Assembly: GCA_934153805.1 (NCBI GenBank)
Contig: CAKPFO010000028.1
Location: 1-19,883 of the forward strand
Direction of reading: 5' to 3'
Length of the DNA stretch: 19,883 bases
Source of the DNA: an uncultured Clostridia bacterium
GTDB taxonomy: Bacteria; Bacillota; Clostridia; TANB77; CAG-508
Position numbers and translations under genes: made by a program. Shown here piece by piece: positions 14,584 through 19,883 of the stretch (positions are counted from its first letter, which is position 1; each line of letters opens with the position of its first letter). The notes beneath the pieces are model-generated. The model was not told the origin of the DNA. It worked only from the letters and a program-made list of their open reading frames with translations, and made no database searches.

Positions 14584-15735
14584 ATGCAAAATAGAAATAC
14601 CAGTAAAGAGAAAACAAATAAAAAACCATTTGATTTTGTATTATGCATAACAGTATTTTTATTGTTAGCACTGGGAATAACAATGGTTCTTTCAGCAAGT
14701 GCACCTTCAGCTCTTTCTAAGCATGCAAATAGTTACTATTATGTAATAAGGCAAGCCGGATTTGCAGTAGTAGGTGTTGGACTTATGCTAGTAATCTCAA
14801 AAATTGACTATAGAATATACAAAAGATTTTATAAAGTAGCATACATTGTCTCAATAGTAGCTTTAGCTCTTGTAGTTGTACCTGGAATAGGAAAAGAGGT
14901 AAATGGTGCTAAAAGATGGATAAACTTAGGATTTGGACAATTTCAACCTTCAGAGGTTGCAAAAATAGGTTTAATAGTATTTTATGCAGCATATTTAGCC
15001 GATCATAAAAATGAATTAGGTTCATTTTTGACAGGATTTGTTAAACCACTAATATATTTATTACCACCAATAGCCATATTATTCTTTATACAAGACCACT
15101 TAAGTGCTTCTATAATTATAATAGGAATTATATCTATTATGATGTTAATGGCAGGAACAAGATTAAGATATTTCTTAACAGCTGGTGTCTCGCTAGGTTC
15201 ATTAGGAATTTTAGGAATGCTTATGCTAGCACAAGTAACGGGAAAGGGAGATTTCCGTTTAACGAGATTAACAACATTTTTAGACCCATGGTCAGAAGCA
15301 ACAGAAGGTGGATGGCAAGTTATACAAGGATTATATGCTATTGGTTCAGGAGGACTATTTGGAGTAGGATTAGGACAGAGTAGACAAAAATACTTATACA
15401 TACCAGAACCTCACAATGACTTTATATTTGCAGTGTTAGCAGAAGAATTAGGATTTGTAGGATGCTTAGTTGTAATTGCACTATTTGCAGTATTTATATG
15501 GAGAGGTATTCTTACAGCTTTAAGAGCAAAAGACACATTTGGAAGCCTATTAGCAGTAGGAATAACAAGTCTTATAGGATTACAAGCAATAATGAATATA
15601 GCAGTTGTAACATCATCAATGCCAGCTACAGGTATATCTTTACCATTCTTTAGTTATGGTGGAACAGCATTAATGATTTTACTATGTAGTGTAGGTGTAT
15701 TGCTTAATATTTCACGTTCTGGTTCAAAAGTTTAA
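14584..15735 (+). CDS. ftsW: SEDS peptidoglycan glycosyltransferase FtsW/SpoVE
   Basis: A 383-residue SEDS polymerase with about ten transmembrane helices, joining lipid II into glycan strands at the septum with a partner class B penicillin-binding protein. Visible motifs: RQAGF (56-60), KRWINLG...FQPSEVAK (about 110-127), DPWSEATEGGWQ (234-245), the loop PEPHNDFIFAVLAEELG with the catalytic-type Asp279, and the C-terminal GISLPFFSYGGTAL. Placement between mraY and murG supports FtsW or SpoVE rather than RodA; those two cannot be separated from sequence here. AGGAGG lies 6 nt before the ATG, 21 nt after mraY. Confidence 0.92.
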   Translation: MQNRNTSKEKTNKKPFDFVLCITVFLLLALGITMVLSASAPSALSKHANSYYYVIRQAGFAVVGVGLMLVISKIDYRIYKRFYKVAYIVSIVALALVVVPGIGKEVNGAKRWINLGFGQFQPSEVAKIGLIVFYAAYLADHKNELGSFLTGFVKPLIYLLPPIAILFFIQDHLSASIIIIGIISIMMLMAGTRLRYFLTAGVSLGSLGILGMLMLAQVTGKGDFRLTRLTTFLDPWSEATEGGWQVIQGLYAIGSGGLFGVGLGQSRQKYLYIPEPHNDFIFAVLAEELGFVGCLVVIALFAVFIWRGILTALRAKDTFGSLLAVGITSLIGLQAIMNIAVVTSSMPATGISLPFFSYGGTALMILLCSVGVLLNISRSGSKV

Positions 15736-15768
15736 AAAACATAAGAAAAATATGATAAGATAAGGTAA

Positions 15769-15803
15769 AGAATTTCTAGGATGTATAGGCTCTTAGAAAT
15801 TCT
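15769..15803. terminator. Hairpin between ftsW and murG
   Basis: A perfect 10-bp inverted repeat (AGAATTTCTA at 15769-15778 with TAGAAATTCT at 15794-15803) with a 15-nt loop, in the 105-nt ftsW-murG gap. There is no T-run. It may attenuate or protect the ftsW 3' end rather than end the operon. Confidence 0.35.
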
Positions 15804-15840
15804 AACTTTATAAGAATAGAAAAATAAATGGAGGAACAAT

Positions 15841-16956
15841 ATGAGAGTAGTTGTAGCAGCAGCAGGTACTGGAGGCCATATTAATCCAGCAATAGCGATA
15901 GCAAATAAAATAAAAGAAGAAGAACCACAATCAGAGATTATATTTATAGGTACAAATAGAGGACTAGAAAACGATTTGGTTCCGCGAGCTGGATATAAAT
16001 TGGAACAAATAGAGGCATATGGTTTAAGTACAAAAATGACAATAGAAAATATGAAAAAAATGTACAAAACTTTTAAAGGATATTGGCAAGCTAAAAAGAT
16101 AATTAAAGAATTTAAACCTGACATAGTTATAGGAACAGGAGGATACATATGTGGACCTGCAATAATGGCAGCAAGTAAACTAAAGATTCCTACTTTATTA
16201 CATGAAAGCAATGCATTTCCAGGAAAAGCAGTAAAGATGCTTGCTAAGAGAACTAATGTAATACTTGTATCTTTTAAAGATGCAATTGAAAGAATTGATA
16301 ATGCAAATAAAATAGTGTACACAGGAACACCGATTAAAATCCATAAAAAAGATTATTTACAAGAAGAAACATTAAAGATAAAGCACGGTTTAGGACTACA
16401 AGAAAGTAAGCCTATAGTGCTAGTGTTTGGAGGTAGTCAGGGGGCTAAGTGCATTAATGAAGCAATAATAAGTATAATAAAAGAAAAGCTTAATAGTAAT
16501 TATCAAATAATGTGGGCAGCAGGACCAGAGCAGTATAAAATAATTAAAACTCAACTTGAAAAGGATGGTTTTAATATAGATAATTTGGAAGGTGTAAAAA
16601 TTGTTCCATATATATATAATATGGAAGAGGTTATGAATGTATCTGATATAATTGTAGCAAGAAGCGGAGCTATGACGATAACAGAAATTTCTAATCTTGG
16701 AAAACCATCAATATTAATTCCATTACCAAATGTAAGTAATGACCATCAATTGTATAATGCAAAGGCATTAGAAAAAATTGATGCTGCTAAAATCATTTTG
16801 AATAAAGACTTAACAGGAGAGCTTTTAAATAAACAATTAAAAGAGATAATTGATAATCCTGAGGTTATGAATAAAATGGGAGCAAATGCAAGAAAAAATA
16901 ATGCTGAAGATGCACAAGAAAAAATATATGCAGAAATTAAAAAATTAGTTAAATAG
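15841..16956 (+). CDS. murG: Lipid II synthase MurG (GlcNAc transferase)
   Basis: A 371-residue peripheral membrane GT-B enzyme that adds GlcNAc from UDP-GlcNAc to lipid I. The N-terminal glycine loop GTGGHINPA is at 9-17, with VIGTGGY at 96-102, HESNAFPGKA at 121-130, and the C-terminal UDP-GlcNAc domain GGSQGAKCINE (197-207) and VARSGAMTITE. GGAGG lies 6-7 nt before the ATG. It is the last gene of the mur-fts group. The 105-nt gap from ftsW is longer than the other junctions and contains a hairpin, so it may be expressed at a different level. Confidence 0.95.
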   Translation: MRVVVAAAGTGGHINPAIAIANKIKEEEPQSEIIFIGTNRGLENDLVPRAGYKLEQIEAYGLSTKMTIENMKKMYKTFKGYWQAKKIIKEFKPDIVIGTGGYICGPAIMAASKLKIPTLLHESNAFPGKAVKMLAKRTNVILVSFKDAIERIDNANKIVYTGTPIKIHKKDYLQEETLKIKHGLGLQESKPIVLVFGGSQGAKCINEAIISIIKEKLNSNYQIMWAAGPEQYKIIKTQLEKDGFNIDNLEGVKIVPYIYNMEEVMNVSDIIVARSGAMTITEISNLGKPSILIPLPNVSNDHQLYNAKALEKIDAAKIILNKDLTGELLNKQLKEIIDNPEVMNKMGANARKNNAEDAQEKIYAEIKKLVK

Positions 16957-16967
16957 AATTAAATAGT

Positions 16968-16992
16968 AGAGAGCTCACCAAGTGAGCTCTCT
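16968..16992. terminator. GC-rich hairpin between convergent genes
   Basis: An 11-bp perfect stem (AGAGAGCTCAC with GTGAGCTCTCT) with a CAA loop between murG (plus) and the minus-strand gene ending at 16998. It is the strongest hairpin in the window by GC content but has no clear T-run on either side. It is well placed as a shared terminator. Confidence 0.6.
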
Positions 16993-16997
16993 GCTGT

Positions 16998-18098
16998 TTA
17001 ACTAATTTCTTTACTTTGTATATCTGAAATTTTTTTTGTACTTGCAAAAAGTGCATGAAGCTTTTCAAGTATAATTTGAAAAATACTTCTAGAATAAGGA
17101 ACAAGAGCCAACTCTGGATTGTTCAAAGTCTCATATTTTTCATCTAATTTAATCATCATATTAATATAATAATCATTAAAGAAAGTATAATCTTGGTTAG
17201 TACCTAACAAATCTCTATAATGGTATAATTTTTTTCTAAAGTTTTCAATTTCTTGTGAAGAATATACATTATCTAATGATTTATTAAAATATGATGCTAA
17301 TATAATATTTTGAGTTTCAAAAAACGTATTTTTAATTAGTTTTTTATAGTTGCCAACTTTTGTAGAAGCTTTTACAATAAATGTCTCACTTAAAATATCT
17401 TCTTCTAATTTTCCAGATATTAAAGCCATTTTTTCTTCTAGTTTTAAGATTTTATCTAAATTATTTATAATTCTTTTATAATTTTTATGACCACATATAG
17501 CAATAAGAGATTTACTAAATTTATTATTGCTATTAATTGTGCTATCAAATAAAACATTTTCTCCTATAAGATAAGACATCTGATTTACTAAATTACAGAT
17601 AATTGGGTAGCAATTTGGAGTGTTTGTATTAAATTCGATATCATAATATTTAACTGCTTCAGATTCTGCATTTAGAGCTTTTGAAGCCATTAATTGAACA
17701 GCAGCTTCATTTAATGCCATGCCAGTGACTTTAAGCCCAGTAAAATCACACAAACCTAATCTGTACAATACATTATTTTTATCCTTTAACTCTTGATACG
17801 CATGAATAAATTCATGAACTGCAAAATTTTTCATATCATCAAGCAAAAGACCTTCTTTAAAGTAAATAGAAGAATTTTTATAAAAATAATTTGCTTCTCC
17901 CATACTGCTAGGAATATTGGCAATATACATAGGTATATTAGATAATTTTATAAATAATTTATCATAATTAAAACCATAAAAAGGAAAGGCAGAAACTAAT
18001 TTTTCTGCTACAAACTTAGCAATTAATGTAATACTTAAAGTATTTAAAGGTTCTATAACTGTTATGCCATCCTTTTTTAAGTCTTTTTCTATATTCAT
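16998..18098 (-). CDS. Unrecognised cytoplasmic protein with HExxH zinc-protease motif
   Basis: 366 residues; I do not recognise the family. There is no signal peptide or transmembrane helix, so it is probably cytoplasmic. The clearest feature is AVHEFIHAYQ at about 93-102: His95, Glu96 and His99 form an HExxH zinc site. LNEAAVQLMAS starting at 129 supplies Glu131 about 32 residues later, the position of the third ligand in gluzincin-type metallopeptidases. After about residue 200 the protein is helical and Lys/Asn/Ile-rich (LDKILKLEEKMALISGKLEED; ENFRKKLYHYRDLL). AAGGAG about 8 nt upstream supports the start; a TATAAT-like -10 on the minus strand lies at 18133-18138 without a good -35. It converges on murG and diverges from ldh, so it is a single-gene unit. 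Function and substrate are unknown; activity is an inference from the motif. Confidence 0.75.
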   Translation of the reverse strand: MNIEKDLKKDGITVIEPLNTLSITLIAKFVAEKLVSAFPFYGFNYDKLFIKLSNIPMYIANIPSSMGEANYFYKNSSIYFKEGLLLDDMKNFAVHEFIHAYQELKDKNNVLYRLGLCDFTGLKVTGMALNEAAVQLMASKALNAESEAVKYYDIEFNTNTPNCYPIICNLVNQMSYLIGENVLFDSTINSNNKFSKSLIAICGHKNYKRIINNLDKILKLEEKMALISGKLEEDILSETFIVKASTKVGNYKKLIKNTFFETQNIILASYFNKSLDNVYSSQEIENFRKKLYHYRDLLGTNQDYTFFNDYYINMMIKLDEKYETLNNPELALVPYSRSIFQIILEKLHALFASTKKISDIQSKEIS

Positions 18099-18233
18099 AT
18101 TTTGTTCTCCTTGGTAAAATTTAGATATTTATATTATACAACATAACTTGCAAAATATGGTTACAGGATTATTAAACTTATGTTACAATTTTGTTACTTA
18201 AAGTTAAAAAAATGAAAAGAAAAGAAAAATTAG

Positions 18234-18261
18234 TGTTATAATTAGCAAAAAGTGGTATAAT
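18234..18261 (+). promoter_or_regulatory. Tandem extended -10 elements before ldh
   Basis: TGTTATAAT (18234-18242) and TGGTATAAT (18253-18261), 19 nt apart, are both extended -10 elements without clear -35 boxes. Either or both could start the ldh transcript, leaving a leader of about 70-90 nt. The rest of the 18099-18338 divergent region is AT-rich with nothing else I can name. Confidence 0.45.
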
Positions 18262-18338
18262 ATGTTAGAAAACAAAAAAGATACAAATGTTAAAAAATAT
18301 TGATAGATTTGTGTTTCAAGAAAGGAATGAGTTATAAC

Positions 18339-19298
18339 ATGAAAGATGGAAAAATAGTATTAGTAGGAACAGGATTTGTAGGAATGAGTATGGCATACTC
18401 AATGCTTAATAGAGGAGGTATAGGAGAACTTGTATTAGTAGATATTGATAAAGAAAAAACTATAGGAGAAGAAATGGATTTATCTCATGGACTTCCATTT
18501 GCACCACAAAAAATGGTTATAAAAGCAGGAGATTATAACGATTGTAAAGACGCCGAAATAGTAGTAATTACAGCAGGTGTAGCACAAAAACCAGGTCAGA
18601 CTAGATTAGAATTAGCAGAGGTAAACACCAAAATAATTAAAGAAATAACACAAAATATAATGAAAAGTGGATTTAATGGAACAATTATAGTTGCATCAAA
18701 TCCTGTAGATTTGATGTCATATGTAGTATATAAAGTATCTGGACTTCCAAAAAATAAGGTAATAGGTTCAGGAACTGTACTAGATACAGCAAGACTTCGT
18801 TATATGCTTGCTGATTATATGAATGTATCAAGTAAGAATGTGCATGCATATATAATGGGAGAACATGGAGATTCATCATTTGTTCCATGGGACCATTGCT
18901 ATATAGGCTGTAAAAAATTAATAGATGTAATGAAAGACAATAACCATCCGATAGAAGACTTAGAAAAAATACATCAAAGCGTTGTAAATGCTGCATACGA
19001 GATAATAGAAAAGAAAAAAGCAACATATTATGGAATAGGAATGTCTTTAAATAGATTAGTAAGAGCAATCTTAGATGATGAAAACTCTATATTAACAGTA
19101 TCTACTTATTTAGAAAATGGAGAGTATGGACAAAATGACATATACATTGGAGTACCTGCAATAATAAATAAAAATGGAGTAAGAGAGTTACTAAAATTAG
19201 AGTTAAATAGTGAAGAACAAGAAAAATTGAACAATAGTTGTAATCTAATAAAGAAAATGAGAGAAGATTCTATAGAGAATATAATAAAAAATGTATAA
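18339..19298 (+). CDS. ldh: L-lactate dehydrogenase (NAD-dependent)
   Basis: A 319-residue cytoplasmic enzyme reducing pyruvate to L-lactate with NADH, the reaction that regenerates NAD in fermentation. The Rossmann loop is GTGFVGMSMA (10-19), with the NAD-binding acid in VLVDID (33-37). The substrate loop is KPGQTRL (84-90), where Gln87 favours lactate over malate dehydrogenase. Substrate-binding NPVD and TARLRY follow, then catalytic His176 in GEHGDSSF. Allosteric type is not evident. The frame is open from a TTG at 18300, but the ATG at 18339, 12 nt after AAAGGA, fits the family N-terminus; the in-frame ATG at 18327 is only 1 nt after that site. It stands alone, with its own upstream -10 elements. 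Confidence 0.92.
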   Translation: MKDGKIVLVGTGFVGMSMAYSMLNRGGIGELVLVDIDKEKTIGEEMDLSHGLPFAPQKMVIKAGDYNDCKDAEIVVITAGVAQKPGQTRLELAEVNTKIIKEITQNIMKSGFNGTIIVASNPVDLMSYVVYKVSGLPKNKVIGSGTVLDTARLRYMLADYMNVSSKNVHAYIMGEHGDSSFVPWDHCYIGCKKLIDVMKDNNHPIEDLEKIHQSVVNAAYEIIEKKKATYYGIGMSLNRLVRAILDDENSILTVSTYLENGEYGQNDIYIGVPAIINKNGVRELLKLELNSEEQEKLNNSCNLIKKMREDSIENIIKNV

Positions 19299-19303
19299 AA
19301 AGA

Positions 19304-19332
19304 TTGACAAAATTATGTAAAACGAGTATAAT
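19304..19332 (+). promoter_or_regulatory. Perfect consensus promoter before the orphan gene
   Basis: TTGACA (19304-19309), exactly 17 bases and TATAAT (19327-19332): full consensus at both boxes. It begins 5 nt after the ldh stop. The start codon is at 19375 behind AAAAGGAGG. Strong, probably constitutive, expression is expected. Confidence 0.85.
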
Positions 19333-19374
19333 GATTATGTTACCAAAGGGAATGCTGTAAAAGGAGGTATTTCT

Positions 19375-19734
19375 ATGAATATAGAGACTTCAACAATTAA
19401 GGAAAATCAAAAAAACTATAAAGTTCAGGAAGAAGACTTAAGCATTGATGTAAGCAAAGAGGCTGTAGAAGAAGTGCTTGTTCGGGTTCCAGGAGTGGAA
19501 AAAGAAGAAGTAATTTTTCTAATAGCTACTGTAGAAAATTCTAGATTGATTGAAGCAGAAGCTGCTCAAAACCATAAAATGGAAGTAAGTACAGTAGTAA
19601 AGGGATTAGTGAATTTGCTTCAGGAGTATGAACCACAAAATTTGATTGAAATTCTTGAACAAATCAAGTATTACGAAATTGAGAGAGTTTTCAATTCAGT
19701 AAAAGCAGCAGAAGAGTTACAGGAAGTACTCTAA
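19375..19734 (+). CDS. Small acidic protein of unknown function
   Basis: A 119-residue cytoplasmic protein I do not recognise. It has no signal peptide, no transmembrane helix and no Cys. It is acidic and predicted largely helical: a short disordered N-terminus (about 1-25), then helices around AVEEVLVRVPGVEKEEVIFLIATVENSRLIEAEAAQ, TVVKGLVNLLQEYE and NLIEILEQIKYYEIERVFNSVKAAEEL. The 'VPGVEKEEVIFLIATVENSRLIEAE' stretch suggests a compact domain. The ribosome binding site AAAAGGAGG is near-perfect, and the promoter is full consensus, so it is probably abundant. Codon use is slightly richer in G/C than its neighbours in the middle, and codon 37 is CGG (followed by G), read in frame here. A bidirectional terminator follows. 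Confidence 0.65.
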   Translation: MNIETSTIKENQKNYKVQEEDLSIDVSKEAVEEVLVRVPGVEKEEVIFLIATVENSRLIEAEAAQNHKMEVSTVVKGLVNLLQEYEPQNLIEILEQIKYYEIERVFNSVKAAEELQEVL

Positions 19735-19757
19735 CAAACAAAAAAGGAATAAAAAAA

Positions 19758-19788
19758 GCTGGTAGATTCAAAATCTATCAGCCTTTTT
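19758..19788. terminator. Bidirectional terminator between the orphan gene and leuS
   Basis: A stem of about 11 bp (19758-19768 with 19772-19782; GCTGGTAGATT/AATCTATCAGC with one G-T pair) and loop CAA. A T-run follows on the plus strand and an A-run precedes it, which is a T-run for the minus strand. It serves both convergent genes. Confidence 0.85.
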
Positions 19789-19797
19789 CAAATGGTA

Positions 19798-19883
19798 TTA
19801 TCTTATAACAATATTATAAATTTTATTTTTAACATAAATTTCTTTAACAATTGTTTTTCCTTCAAGTAATCCACATATTGTTT
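19798..19883 (-). CDS. leuS: Leucyl-tRNA synthetase, C-terminal end (partial)
   Basis: The minus strand reads 27 codons to a TAA at 19798-19800. The translation contains GLLEGKTIVKEIYVKNKI and ends NIVIR. This is the typical extreme C-terminus of leucyl-tRNA synthetase ('..GKTIxKxIxVxxKLVNIVV'). The rest lies beyond the right edge. The call rests on a short motif only, but the frame is clean and it ends at a well-placed terminator. Confidence 0.55.
   Translation of the reverse strand, partial: TICGLLEGKTIVKEIYVKNKIYNIVIR

Noticed and set aside
1..19883. CRISPR arrays, tRNA or rRNA genes, complete insertion sequences
   Set aside because: I saw no regularly spaced repeats, no cloverleaf-like stretches and no transposase reading frames.

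Overview
The window looks like a chromosomal segment of a low-GC, Gram-positive anaerobe of the Clostridia, probably an uncultured gut-type lineage. Supporting signs are the very AT-rich codon use, AGGAGG-type ribosome binding sites, the era-yqzL-recO gene order, a TagO-type lipid-carrier glycosyltransferase, a meso-diaminopimelate-type MurE, a rubredoxin, an L-lactate dehydrogenase and a giant covalent-adhesin-like surface protein with five 'FDLALRKFIT'-headed repeats. The lineage is inferred from these features only.

Layout: 1-491 holds a hairpin, a decayed fragment of a RhuM-family gene on the minus strand, and two good promoters separated by two back-to-back hairpins. 492-4841 is the thioester-domain surface protein. 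4956-5882 is a membrane-anchored protein with three Ig-like repeats. 5964-7691 is a two-gene unit: a CmpB-like membrane protein and a degenerate-receiver diguanylate cyclase. 7894-9950 is era, a roughly 200-nt structured RNA candidate, yqzL and a frame-disrupted recO. 10061-11339 is tagO and a short rubredoxin. 11413-11984 is a GNAT acetyltransferase broken in two places. 12083-16956 is a stripped cell-wall and division operon (murE-mraY-ftsW-murG) with its own strong promoter. 16998-18098 (minus) is an unrecognised HExxH protein. 18339-19298 is ldh. 19375-19734 is an orphan gene behind a perfect consensus promoter. The right edge carries the end of a minus-strand leuS.

How the genes work together: TagO, MurE, MraY, FtsW and MurG make and polymerise wall precursors on undecaprenyl phosphate. 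The surface protein and the Ig-like protein would sit on or outside that wall. Era, YqzL and RecO form the usual ribosome-assembly and recombination-repair neighbourhood.

Two observations deserve most attention. First, both interrupted genes (recO and the GNAT gene) need a +1 shift at the same kind of site: an in-frame CGG codon followed by A, in the related contexts GATACACGGA and GATAACCGGA. I found only three in-frame CGG codons in the window's genes. This could be programmed +1 frameshifting or quadruplet decoding at a nearly unused codon, or two coincidental indels. Second, the era-yqzL gap folds into a 29-bp perfect helix enclosing a GC-richer core and a second long helix. It is a strong structured-RNA candidate, possibly the raiA-motif class.
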